DNA of 16,139 bases, from the NCBI GenBank assembly GCA_037190175.1, contig JBBCJM010000129.1, positions 1-16,139 on the forward strand. Reading direction: 5' to 3'. The notes beneath the pieces are model-generated. The model had not been told where the DNA came from and ran no database searches. It saw only the letters and a program-made list of their open reading frames with translations. Below, one piece after another: positions 6,219 through 13,368 of the stretch (position 1 is its first letter; the number at the start of each line of letters is the position of its first letter). A program made the translations under genes and the position numbers. Source of the DNA: JBBCJM01 sp037190175. GTDB lineage: Bacteria; Pseudomonadota; Alphaproteobacteria; Rhodobacterales; Rhodobacteraceae.

Positions 6219-7559
6219 CTACTCCATCAGCCGGCGCACCAGCGCGCGCGCCCGTTCGACCAGACGCGGCAGGTCGAGCGTCGTCAAGTGCCCGTCCGCC
6301 ACCACCTGCCGCCCCTCGACGAACAGGTGCCGCACCCGCGACGGCCCCGCCAGCGGGATCGCTGCCGGGTCCCAGGCCCCCGCGCTCTCCACCCCGCCCA
6401 CGTCCCACAGCGACAGGTCGGCGCGCAGGCCCGGCGCGATGCGGCCGAGGTCGTCGCGCCCCAGCACCTCGGCCCCGCCGCGGGTGGCGATCTCCAGCGC
6501 CTCGCGCGGGCTCATCGCATCGGCGCCCCGGGCCACCCGCTGCAAGAACATGGCCATCCGCGCCTCCTCCGCCAAGTTGCCGCGGTCGTTGGAGGCCGAG
6601 CCGTCCACCCCCAGCCCCACCGGCACGCCCGCGTCCCGCATCGCCCTGACCGGCGCGATGCCCGAGCCGAGCCGGCAGTTGGAACAGGGGCAATGCGCCA
6701 CCCCGGTGCGGGTTCTGGCAAAGAGATCAACCTCCTGCGCGTCGAGCTTCACGCAATGCGCGTGCCAGACGTCGGCCCCGGTCCAGCCCAGGTCCTCGGC
6801 ATATTGCCCCGGCCGGCAGCCGAACTGCGCGAGGCTATAGGCCACGTCCTCGTCGTTCTCGGCCAGGTGGGTGTGCAGCCGCACCCCCTTCTCCCGCGCC
6901 AGAACCGCCGCGTCGCGCATCAGCTCGCGGCTGACCGAGAAGGGCGAGCAGGGCGCCAGCCCCACCCGCAGCATCGCGCCCGGCCGGGGATCGTGGAAGG
7001 CATCGACCACCCGGGCCATGTCGGTGAGGATCGCGGGCTCGGCCTCCACCAGCGCGTCGGGCGGCAGGCCGCCCGCGCTCTCGCCGATGCTCATCGCGCC
7101 GCGGGTGGGGTGGAAGCGCAGGCCGGTCTCGGCGGCGGCGGCGATGCTGTCGTCCAGCCGCGCGCCGTTGGGGTAGAGGTAGAGGTGGTCGGCGCTGAGC
7201 GTGCAGCCCGAGAGCGCCAGTTCCGCCAGCCCCAGCTGGGTGGAGACGAAGATCTCCTCCGGCCCGAACCGCGCCCAGATCGGATAGAGCCGCTTGAGCC
7301 AGCCGAACAGCAGCGCATCCTGCCCGCCCGGCACCGCGCGGGTCAGGCATTGGTAGAGGTGATGGTGGGTGTTGATCAGGCCGGGGGTGACAACGCAGCC
7401 CGCGGCCTCCAGCACCGCGGCGCCGGGCGCCGCCAGCCCCTGCCCCACCGCGGCGATCACGCCGCCGCGGATCAGCACGTCGGCGTCGTGGAGCTCGCCC
7501 AGCGCCGCGTCCATGGTCAGGACGGCGCGGGCGTTGCGGATCAGGATCTCGGACGGCAT
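6219..7559 (-). CDS. 8-oxoguanine deaminase (amidohydrolase superfamily)
   Basis: Metal-dependent deaminase expected to convert 8-oxoguanine to uric acid and ammonia, a route for disposing of oxidised purine; isoxanthopterin is a known alternative substrate in the family. The 446-residue product has the metal-binding THHHLYQ (64-70, H65 and H67), LHTHLAE (228-234, H231), WHAHCV (265-270) and GVDGSASND (317-325, D319). LYPIWARFGPEE (91-102) and APCSPFSVS (202-210) closely resemble the characterised Pseudomonas enzyme Pa0142 as I remember it. ATG 7559 has an ideal AAGGAGG ribosome-binding site. The frame is open upstream to 7676 but lacks family similarity there. The RraB-like gene follows after 3 bases. 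Atrazine- or guanine-deaminase relatives are the alternatives, but the motifs favour the 8-oxoguanine type. Confidence 0.88.
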   Translation of the reverse strand: MPSEILIRNARAVLTMDAALGELHDADVLIRGGVIAAVGQGLAAPGAAVLEAAGCVVTPGLINTHHHLYQCLTRAVPGGQDALLFGWLKRLYPIWARFGPEEIFVSTQLGLAELALSGCTLSADHLYLYPNGARLDDSIAAAAETGLRFHPTRGAMSIGESAGGLPPDALVEAEPAILTDMARVVDAFHDPRPGAMLRVGLAPCSPFSVSRELMRDAAVLAREKGVRLHTHLAENDEDVAYSLAQFGCRPGQYAEDLGWTGADVWHAHCVKLDAQEVDLFARTRTGVAHCPCSNCRLGSGIAPVRAMRDAGVPVGLGVDGSASNDRGNLAEEARMAMFLQRVARGADAMSPREALEIATRGGAEVLGRDDLGRIAPGLRADLSLWDVGGVESAGAWDPAAIPLAGPSRVRHLFVEGRQVVADGHLTTLDLPRLVERARALVRRLME

Positions 7560-7560
7560 G

Positions 7561-7600
7561 GGTCCCCTCCTTATGCCACCCCCTTCGGTGGACCGGGACC
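7561..7600 (-). promoter_or_regulatory. Possible fold around the deaminase ribosome-binding site
   Basis: GGTCCC and GGGACC (7561-7566 and 7595-7600) can pair. They enclose an inner CCACC/GGTGG hairpin (7576-7580 and 7587-7591) and leave the AAGGAGG ribosome-binding site in the connecting loop. The fold might tune translation initiation. It is short and the genome is GC-rich, so chance is possible. Confidence 0.25.
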
Positions 7601-7647
7601 GGACGCGGCGACAGAAGGGGAAAGGACTCGGGGCCCGCGCAGGCCCC

Positions 7648-7676
7648 AGCCTAGCCGCTCGCCGCCGGCTTCCCAA
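7648..7676 (-). promoter_or_regulatory. Candidate promoter for the 8-oxoguanine deaminase operon
   Basis: On the minus strand TTGGGA (7676-7671) is followed after 17 bases by TAGGCT (7653-7648). Transcription would start near 7641 with a leader of about 80 bases. An inverted repeat GCTTCCC/GGGAAGC (7668-7674 and 7690-7696) overlaps the -35, and a GGGGCC/GGCCCC hairpin (7630-7647) lies at the predicted start. Read by eye. Confidence 0.4.
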
Positions 7677-7714
7677 GCCCTCTTTGCCGGGGAAGCAGGA
7701 AAACCCGCGGACAT

Positions 7715-7730
7715 GGGGGCGCGAACCCCC
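7715..7730 (-). terminator. Possible terminator after gapA
   Basis: GGGGG (7715-7719) and CCCCC (7726-7730) form a 5-bp stem with a 6-base loop, 6 bases after the gapA stop. A TTTT occurs only some 14 bases further on, so it is a weak candidate. Confidence 0.3.
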
Positions 7731-7736
7731 CGGAGG

Positions 7737-8738
7737 TCAGAGCAGCTTGCCCATCGCCACCGCGGTGTCGCTCATCCGGTTCGAGAAGCCCCATTCATTG
7801 TCGTACCAGGCCAGCACCGAGACGAAGTTGCCGTCCATTACCTTGGTCTGGTCCATGTGGAAGACCGAGGAATGCGGGTCGTGGTTGAAGTCGGACGACA
7901 CCAGCTTCTCGGTCGTATAGCCGAGGATGCCCTTCAGCGGCCCTTCCGCCGCCGCCTTGATCGCCTCGTTCACCTCGGCGGCCGTGGTGGTGCGTCTGGC
8001 GATGAACTTCAGGTCCACGAGCGAGACGTTGGGCGTCGGCACCCGCACCGAGATGCCGTCCAGCCGGCCCTTCAGCTCGGGCAGCACCAGTCCCACCGCC
8101 TTGGCGGCGCCGGTCGAGGTCGGGATCATGCTGAGCGCCGCCGCCCGCGCCCGGTAGAGGTCCTTGTGCATGGTGTCGAGCGTCGGCTGGTCGCCGGTGT
8201 AGGAATGGATGGTGGTCATCATCCCCTTCTCGATGCCGATCGCGTCGTGCAGCACCTTGGCCACCGGCACCAGGCAGTTGGTGGTGCAGGAGGCGTTCGA
8301 GACCACGATGTCGTCCTTGGTCAGGGTGTCGTGGTTGATGCCGTAGACGATGGTCTTGTCGGAATTGTCGCCGGGGGCCGAGATCAGCACCCTTTTCGCC
8401 CCGGTCTGCAGGTGGGGCTGCACCTTTTCCTTCGAGGCGAAGATGCCGGTGCATTCCATGATCACGTCCACGTCCGACCAGGGCAGTTCGGCGGGGTTGC
8501 GGATCGCGGTCACCCGCATCGGGCCGCGGCCCGCGTCGATGGTCGATTCGGTGGTGGTGACGGTGGCCGGGAAGCGGCCGTGCACCGAATCGAACCGCAG
8601 GAGGTGCGCGTTGGTCTCGACCGGGCCGAGGTCGTTGATCGCGACCACCTGGATGTCGGTCCGCCCCGATTCGATGATCGCGCGCAGCACATTCCGCCCG
8701 ATCCGCCCGAAGCCGTTGATCGCAACCTTCACCGTCAT
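7737..8738 (-). CDS. gap: Type I glyceraldehyde-3-phosphate dehydrogenase
   Basis: Cytoplasmic enzyme of glycolysis, gluconeogenesis and, where present, the Calvin cycle: glyceraldehyde-3-phosphate + NAD+ + phosphate to 1,3-bisphosphoglycerate. The 333-residue product has the dinucleotide-binding GFGRIGR (9-15), the catalytic NASCTTNCL (148-156, Cys151), the base His178 in TTIHSYTGDQ, the phosphate-binding PTSTGAAKAVG and the C-terminal SVLAWYDNEWGFSNRM. ATG 8738 has GGAGG about 9 bases upstream. A 47-residue membrane peptide gene lies 102 bases upstream on the same strand, and the transketolase gene lies further off beyond three opposite-strand genes. Cofactor choice (NAD versus NADP) is not settled by what I can see. 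Identity is certain. Confidence 0.98.
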   Translation of the reverse strand: MTVKVAINGFGRIGRNVLRAIIESGRTDIQVVAINDLGPVETNAHLLRFDSVHGRFPATVTTTESTIDAGRGPMRVTAIRNPAELPWSDVDVIMECTGIFASKEKVQPHLQTGAKRVLISAPGDNSDKTIVYGINHDTLTKDDIVVSNASCTTNCLVPVAKVLHDAIGIEKGMMTTIHSYTGDQPTLDTMHKDLYRARAAALSMIPTSTGAAKAVGLVLPELKGRLDGISVRVPTPNVSLVDLKFIARRTTTAAEVNEAIKAAAEGPLKGILGYTTEKLVSSDFNHDPHSSVFHMDQTKVMDGNFVSVLAWYDNEWGFSNRMSDTAVAMGKLL

Positions 8739-8788
8739 CTCCGCATACCTCCGCTCATGGCCCGCGCCCAGACGGCGCCCCGGGGGCC

Positions 8789-8817
8789 TACATCGCCCCG
8801 CGGCGCCGCGGATGCAA
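8789..8817 (-). promoter_or_regulatory. Weak candidate promoter for gap
   Basis: On the minus strand TTGCAT (8817-8812) is followed after 17 bases by GATGTA (8794-8789). The -35 is part of CGCCTTGCA, the same nine bases that hold the candidate -35 of tkt. The -10 is poor, so transcription may also come from the upstream small gene. Confidence 0.3.
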
Positions 8818-8840
8818 GGCGTCCGCTCGCCGCGGAGCTC

Positions 8841-8984
8841 TCAGCGCCAGAAGGCGACCGTCTCGATCAGCCCCACCATCCTGCGCGCGGCGAACAATGT
8901 TCCCGCGCCGGCGTTCAGCATCTGGTCGGCCAGCACGGCCGCCACGATCAACAGGCCGAGGATCAGGGCAGCGCGGTTGGACAT
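8841..8984 (-). CDS. Small single-span membrane protein, 47 residues
   Basis: From ATG 8984 the frame encodes 47 residues. They are a short N-terminus (MSNR), one hydrophobic helix (about 5-18, ALILGLLIVAAVLA), a middle part with several small residues, and the ending VGLIETVAFWR. This looks like the short conserved rhodobacteral hypothetical proteins that I recall near gap, with an N-terminal span and a C-terminal IEW-AFWR type ending. I know of no function. An upstream in-frame start exists (9041) but adds only a basic, non-conserved stretch, and the candidate promoter lies within it. The ribosome-binding site is weak. The gene precedes gap by 102 bases and may be co-transcribed with it. 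Confidence 0.7.
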   Translation of the reverse strand: MSNRAALILGLLIVAAVLADQMLNAGAGTLFAARRMVGLIETVAFWR

Positions 8985-9011
8985 GGGGTTCCGGCGGGGC
9001 AATGCCGGCCT

Positions 9012-9041
9012 GTCATAGCCGGGTGCCCGCGCGGGCCGCAA
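9012..9041 (-). promoter_or_regulatory. Candidate promoter for the 47-residue membrane peptide gene, perhaps also gap
   Basis: On the minus strand TTGCGG (9041-9036) is followed after 18 bases by TATGAC (9017-9012). Transcription would start near 9005, about 20 bases before ATG 8984. Confidence 0.4.
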
Positions 9042-9046
9042 GCCTC

Positions 9047-9075
9047 TGGCGGGCGAATGGCCCCGCGGCTAGGCT
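9047..9075 (+). promoter_or_regulatory. Candidate promoter for the DUF808 gene
   Basis: TGGCGG (9047-9052), 17 bases, then TAGGCT (9070-9075), the same -10 hexamer as proposed for the deaminase operon. The start would be near 9082, 20 bases before ATG 9102. It lies back to back with the promoter of the divergent small gene. The -35 is weak. Confidence 0.3.
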
Positions 9076-9101
9076 CCGCGCGAACGGGCCGAGGGATGGG
9101 C

Positions 9102-10076
9102 ATGAGCGGGCTTCTGGCGCTTCTCGACGACGTGGCGGCGATCGCCAAGGTGGCGGCGGCCTCGGTGGACGATATCGCCACCGCGGCGGCCAAGGCGGGG
9201 GCCAAGGCCGCGGGCGTGGTGATCGACGACGCGGCGGTGACGCCGAAATACGTCACCGGCTTCGACGCGCATCGCGAACTGCCGATCATCTGGCGCATCA
9301 CCAAGGGGTCCCTGCGCAACAAGCTGGCGGTGCTGCTGCCGGGGCTCCTAGCGCTGGACTGGTTCCTGCCGCAGCTGATCACGCCGCTGCTGATGCTGGG
9401 CGGGGCCTATCTCTGCTTCGAGGGGGCCGAGAAGGTGGTGCACTGGCTGGCCCCCCATGCCGACGCGCATGTGGCCGCCGACCACCACCCTGGCGATCCG
9501 CTGCATCTGGAGGAAAGCCGGGTCGCCGGGGCGATCAAGACCGACTTCATCCTGTCGGCCGAGATCATGACCATCGCGCTTTCGGTGATCGAGGCGGACA
9601 GCCTGTGGCTGCGGGCGGTCACCCTGGCGGTGGTGGGGGTGCTGATCACCGGCGCGGTCTATGGCGTGGTGGCGCTGATCGTGAAGATGGACGACGTGGG
9701 GCTGCACCTGGCGGCCGAGCGGCGGGCGGCGGCGCTGCAGGCGGTGGGCCGCGGGCTGGTCAAGGGGATGCCGGTGCTGCTGGCCGCGCTGTCGCTGATC
9801 GGCACGGTGGCGATGCTGTGGGTGGGCGGCAACATCGTGGTCCATGGCCTGGACGGCTTGGGCTGGCATGGCCCCTACGGGCTGATCCACGGCTGGGCGG
9901 TGGCGACGGCGGATGCGGTGGGCACCGCCCGCGGGCTGGTGGAATGGGCGGTGACGGCCTTCTTCGACGGCATCCTCGGCCTGGCGCTGGGGCTCGCGCT
10001 GATCCCGCTCGCCACGCGGGTGATCGGGCCGGCGGTGGAGGCGGTGAAGGGCGGGAGAAAGCCGAGGGCCGGCTAG
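9102..10076 (+). CDS. DUF808 (YedI-type) integral membrane protein
   Basis: Polytopic inner-membrane protein of 324 residues, close to E. coli YedI (about 305). The soluble N-terminus SGLLALLDDVAAIAK plus DDAAVTPKYVTGFDAHRELPIIW, the segment ITPLLMLGGAYLCFEGAEKVVHW, and GAIKTDFILSAEIMTIALSV followed by VALIVKMDDVGLHLA are hallmarks of the family as I know it. Several further hydrophobic spans follow, up to about residue 310. The molecular role of DUF808 proteins is not established. ATG 9102 is preceded by GAGGG at good spacing; an in-frame ATG at 9096 overlaps that site and is less likely. A very long open frame continues far upstream but is only the antisense of other genes. It is divergent from the 47-residue peptide gene. 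Confidence 0.93.
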   Translation: MSGLLALLDDVAAIAKVAAASVDDIATAAAKAGAKAAGVVIDDAAVTPKYVTGFDAHRELPIIWRITKGSLRNKLAVLLPGLLALDWFLPQLITPLLMLGGAYLCFEGAEKVVHWLAPHADAHVAADHHPGDPLHLEESRVAGAIKTDFILSAEIMTIALSVIEADSLWLRAVTLAVVGVLITGAVYGVVALIVKMDDVGLHLAAERRAAALQAVGRGLVKGMPVLLAALSLIGTVAMLWVGGNIVVHGLDGLGWHGPYGLIHGWAVATADAVGTARGLVEWAVTAFFDGILGLALGLALIPLATRVIGPAVEAVKGGRKPRAG

Positions 10077-10120
10077 GGTTGGCTTGCCTCAAACCGTTCT
10101 TCGACTTGTGAGGATCTGAA

Positions 10121-10450
10121 GTGGAAGGCTACCTGCTGGCTGGACTGATCGCGTTCGGGGCCCTGTTCACGGCCGGATTGCTCACGATGGCTTTCAGGCA
10201 GGGCCGGCGGATCATCCTGATCACCTTGCTGCTGTTGCTGGCTCTCGGCGTGGCCTTCAACCTTTGGGCGATCTTTGTGGATATCGGCCCGGGCGCTGGC
10301 ATCTATCTGATGTTCTTCAACTTCCTCGTTCTTCCCCTCCTTGTCGTTTCGCTTGTTGGTTTCCTCTCGGGAGCCACGCTTGGCAAGCGCCGGGGGCGGC
10401 ATTCCGGCGCCCCGGGAAGAACTCCTGTCGATGACCCGGAGAGCGAATGA
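10121..10450 (+). CDS. Unrecognised three-span membrane protein
   Basis: The GTG at 10121 is preceded by GAGGA about 6 bases upstream and gives 109 residues. There are three likely membrane helices (about 4-24, 28-52, 57-84), then a basic, charged cytoplasmic-type tail ending VDDPESE. I do not recognise a family. Codon use differs from the neighbours, with many T-ending codons (CTT, GTT, TTT) where flanking genes use G or C. This suggests more recent acquisition or weak selection. The opposite strand also has an open frame of similar length, but it encodes a low-complexity charged sequence without a good start signal. The hydrophobic pattern and ribosome-binding site favour this strand. It lies 44 bases after the DUF808 gene and 89 before the GST gene. 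Confidence 0.7.
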   Translation: MEGYLLAGLIAFGALFTAGLLTMAFRQGRRIILITLLLLLALGVAFNLWAIFVDIGPGAGIYLMFFNFLVLPLLVVSLVGFLSGATLGKRRGRHSGAPGRTPVDDPESE

Positions 10451-10539
10451 AGGGTTCCTCGGGCCACGGGCACCGTCGGCGGGCTGGTCGGGTAGGCGTT
10501 GGCGGCGCTATCCTGTCATCGGAACTGGAGGAGGACGAT

Positions 10540-11181
10540 ATGACCGAAGGCGTGACGATCTGGACCTATGACTGGGTGCCGCAGGGCCCGCGCGGCTATG
10601 TGCGCGACCTGCGGCTGCGCTGGGCGCTGGAGGAGGCGGGCCTGCCCTATACCGTCGCCACCGTGCCGCTGGCCGACCGCGGGCCCGAGCATCTGGCCCG
10701 GCAGCCCTTCGGGCAGGTGCCCTTCCTGGAAGACGGCGAAATCCGCGTGTTCGAGAGCGGGGCCTGCCTGCTCTATCTGGCAGAGAAAAGCGAGGCGCTG
10801 ATGCCGCGCGATCCGCAGGGCCGGGTCGAGACCCAGCAATGGCTGATCGCCGCGCTGAACTCTGTCGAGATGGTGACCGTGCCCTGGTGGTTCATCGGAC
10901 TGTCCAAGCCCGCCGAGAACCCGCTGGCCGGCTGGATGCAGCAGCGGTTCGAGCGGCTGGAGCCGGTGCTGGCCGGGCGCGACTGGCTGGCGGCGGGGCG
11001 CTTCACCGTGGCCGACATCCTGATGGCCGAGGTGCTGCGGATCCCGCGGGACAAGGGCGTGCTGGAACCCTTCCCCGCGCTGACGGCCTATGTCGCCCGC
11101 GCCTGCGCCCGCCCGGCGTTCCAGAAGGCGCACCGGGACCAATTGGCGCATTTCGCCGCCGCCGACGCCGCCCGGGGCTGA
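10540..11181 (+). CDS. Glutathione S-transferase family protein
   Basis: Cytosolic GST-like protein of 213 residues. The N-terminal thioredoxin-fold domain includes the cis-proline QVPFLEDGEIRVFES (59-73, P61, with the E72-S73 pair that binds the glutathione gamma-glutamyl group), and is followed by LLYLAEK. The C-terminal helical domain carries the fold-stabilising FTVADILMAEVLR (155-167). The substrate is unknown; glutathione conjugation or reduction of an electrophile is inferred from the family. ATG 10540 is chosen because GGAGGAGGA lies just upstream. The frame is open back to 10447, but that part has no GST similarity. A possible -10 TATCCT (10509-10514) lies upstream. The stop codon is 2 bases from the stop of the convergent tkt gene. 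Confidence 0.9.
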   Translation: MTEGVTIWTYDWVPQGPRGYVRDLRLRWALEEAGLPYTVATVPLADRGPEHLARQPFGQVPFLEDGEIRVFESGACLLYLAEKSEALMPRDPQGRVETQQWLIAALNSVEMVTVPWWFIGLSKPAENPLAGWMQQRFERLEPVLAGRDWLAAGRFTVADILMAEVLRIPRDKGVLEPFPALTAYVARACARPAFQKAHRDQLAHFAAADAARG

Positions 11182-11183
11182 GG

Positions 11184-13199
11184 CTAGAGCAGCCCCTTCG
11201 CCGCCTCCGCCACCGCCTCGGCCGTGATCCCGAACTCGGCGTACAGCCGCTCGTAGGGCGCCGAGGCGCCGAAGGTGGACATGCCGACGAAGGCGGCCTT
11301 GCCCGCCCGCCCGCGCTCGTCCAAGAGCCAGCGGTCCCAGCCCTGCCGCACCCCGGCCTCCACCGCCACCCGCACCGGGCCGGCGGGCAGCACGCGGCGG
11401 CGATAGCCCTCGTCCTGCGCGGCGAACAGCTCCATCGACGGCATGGAGACCACGCGGGTGCCGATCCCCTCGGCCTCCAGCGCCTCGCGGGCCTTCACGG
11501 CGATCTCGACCTCCGAGCCGGTGGCGATCAGGATCGCCTGCCGCCTGCCCGTCGCCTCGGCCAGCACATAGGCGCCGCGGGCCGAGAGGTTCTGGTTGGT
11601 ATGCTCGCGCCGCACCGCGGCCAGGTTCTGCCGCGACAGCGCCAGCACCGAGGGCGTGGTCTTCTGCGTCAGCGCGATCTGCCAGCATTCCGCCACCTCC
11701 ACCATGTCGGCGGGGCGCAGGACCAGGGTGTTCGGGGTGGCGCGGCTGATCGCCAGATGCTCGACCGGCTGGTGGGTGGGGCCGTCCTCGCCCAGGCCGA
11801 TGGAATCGTGCGTCATCACATAGACCACCGGCACCCCCATCAGCGCCGAGAGCCGCATGGCGGGGCGGGCATAGTCGGTAAACGCCATGAAGGTGCCGCC
11901 ATAGGGCCGGATGCCGCCGTGCAGCGCCAGCCCGTTCATCGCCGCGGCCATGCCGTGCTCGCGGATGCCGTAGTGGATATAGCGGCCCTGCCGGTTCTCG
12001 GGCAGGAACACCCCCAGATCGGCGGTCTTGGTGTTGTTCGAGCCCGTGAGGTCGGCCGAGCCGCCCAGCGTCTCGGTCATCACCGGGTTCACCGCGGCCA
12101 GCACTTTCTCGGAGGCCGCGCGGGTGGCGAGTTTCCCGCCCGCCTCCACCGCGGCCTTCTTCACGCCGCGGATGACGGATTCCAGCCGGGCCGGGGCCTC
12201 GGCGGCGAAGATGCGGCGGAACTCGGCCTGCCGGCGGTCCGACAGCGCCGCCAGCCGCGCCTCCCACGCGGCCCGCGCCTCGGCCCCCCGGGCGCCGGTG
12301 GCGGTCCACAGGGCGCGGATGTCGGCGGGGACCTCGAAGGGCCCGTGTTCCCAGCCATAGGCCGCCTTGGTGTCGGCGATGAGCTTGGCGTCCGTCAGCG
12401 CCCCGTGGCCCTTGGCGGTGTCCTGCGCCGCCGAGCCCAGCGCGATATGGGTCTTGCAGGCCACCAGCACCGGGCGATCCTGCGCCTGCGCCGCGGTCAG
12501 CCCGCGGTCGATGTCGGCGGGGTCGTGCCCGTCGCAGTCCAGCACCGCCCAGCCGCTGGCGGCGAAGCGCGCCTTCTGGTCGGTCACGTCGGCCATCGAG
12601 ACCTTGCCGTCGATGGTGATCCCGTTGTCGTCCCACAGCACGACCAGGCGCGAGAGCTGCAGCCGCCCGGCCAGCCCGATCGCCTCCTGGCTGACCCCCT
12701 CCATCAGGCAGCCGTCGCCGGCGATCACCCAGGTGCGGTGGTCGATCAGCTTGGCACCCCAGCGGGCGCGCAGCGATTCCTCGGCGATGGCAAAGCCCAC
12801 CGCATTGGCCAGCCCCTGGCCCAGCGGGCCGGTGGTGGTCTCGATCCCCTCGGCATGGCCGTATTCCGGGTGCCCCGCGGTGCGCGAGCCCCATTGCCGG
12901 AACGCCTTGATCTGGTCCAGCGTCAGGTCGGCATAGCCGGTCAGGTGCAACAGGCTGTAGAGCAGCATCGAGCCGTGCCCGGCGGACAGGATGAAACGGT
13001 CGCGGTCGGGCCAGCGCGGCGCGCTGGGGTCGAACTTCAGGTGCTTCTTGAACAGCACCGTGGCCACGTCCGCCATCCCCATCGGCATCCCGGAATGGCC
13101 CGAATTGGCGGCCGCCACCGCGTCCAGCGTCAGGGTGCGGATCGCGGCGGCCATCCGCCAGTGCTGGGGATCGCGGTCGCGCAGGGTGGCGATGTCCAT
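11184..13199 (-). CDS. tkt: Transketolase
   Basis: Thiamine diphosphate enzyme moving two-carbon ketol units between sugar phosphates in the pentose phosphate (and, where present, Calvin) pathway. The 671-residue product is of standard length. The active-site histidines lie in NSGHSG (32-37, H35) and SAGHG (72-76, H75). GPLGQGLANAVG (124-135) precedes the ThDP/metal motif, from GDGCLMEG (161-168) to DDN (190-192). The pyrimidine domain has YIHYGIREHGMA and DSIGLGEDGPTHQPVEHLA, and the C-terminal domain has ATGSEVEIA and AGVRQGWDRW. ATG 13199 has AAGGAG about 9 bases upstream. The frame is open beyond, but only as antisense of the coiled-coil gene. It is divergent from the zauP-like/zapA operon, with a candidate promoter at 13233-13261. 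It converges with the GST gene with a 2-base gap, so no separate terminator fits there. Confidence 0.98.
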   Translation of the reverse strand: MDIATLRDRDPQHWRMAAAIRTLTLDAVAAANSGHSGMPMGMADVATVLFKKHLKFDPSAPRWPDRDRFILSAGHGSMLLYSLLHLTGYADLTLDQIKAFRQWGSRTAGHPEYGHAEGIETTTGPLGQGLANAVGFAIAEESLRARWGAKLIDHRTWVIAGDGCLMEGVSQEAIGLAGRLQLSRLVVLWDDNGITIDGKVSMADVTDQKARFAASGWAVLDCDGHDPADIDRGLTAAQAQDRPVLVACKTHIALGSAAQDTAKGHGALTDAKLIADTKAAYGWEHGPFEVPADIRALWTATGARGAEARAAWEARLAALSDRRQAEFRRIFAAEAPARLESVIRGVKKAAVEAGGKLATRAASEKVLAAVNPVMTETLGGSADLTGSNNTKTADLGVFLPENRQGRYIHYGIREHGMAAAMNGLALHGGIRPYGGTFMAFTDYARPAMRLSALMGVPVVYVMTHDSIGLGEDGPTHQPVEHLAISRATPNTLVLRPADMVEVAECWQIALTQKTTPSVLALSRQNLAAVRREHTNQNLSARGAYVLAEATGRRQAILIATGSEVEIAVKAREALEAEGIGTRVVSMPSMELFAAQDEGYRRRVLPAGPVRVAVEAGVRQGWDRWLLDERGRAGKAAFVGMSTFGASAPYERLYAEFGITAEAVAEAAKGLL

Positions 13200-13232
13200 C
13201 GGGCGGCTCCTTCGGGGGCGGGTGCGTGGCGG

Positions 13233-13261
13233 TGCATAGAGAGCCCCGCCGGCCGTTGCAA
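13233..13261 (-). promoter_or_regulatory. Candidate promoter for tkt
   Basis: On the minus strand TTGCAA (13261-13256) is followed after 17 bases by TATGCA (13238-13233). The predicted start near 13226 gives a leader of about 26 bases. The -35 lies in the nine-base string CGCCTTGCA that also occurs upstream of gap. Confidence 0.45.
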
Positions 13262-13368
13262 GGCGCCGGCCCGCCTGCGGGTGCAGAATCCGGCTTGCGA
13301 TGGGGCCACGGGGGTGGCAGCCTGCGGGCCAAGGCGCCGCCCAAGGGCGCCAAGGTCCGGAGGCGCCC

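Noticed and set aside
7600..7736. A hidden gene or small RNA between the deaminase gene and gap
   Set aside because: I see only hairpins and a candidate promoter. Open frames crossing here are extensions of neighbouring genes or antisense shadows.
5664..9101. Very long plus-strand open frame that runs into the DUF808 gene
   Set aside because: It is antisense to murB, the rraB-like, deaminase and gap genes, and encodes low-complexity Arg/His/Pro/Gly-rich sequence. Only the part from 9102 is a recognisable protein.
10073..10402. Minus-strand open frame opposite the three-span membrane protein
   Set aside because: It encodes a charged low-complexity sequence rich in Glu, Gln and Lys, with no good ribosome-binding site. 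The plus strand has clear membrane helices and a start signal.
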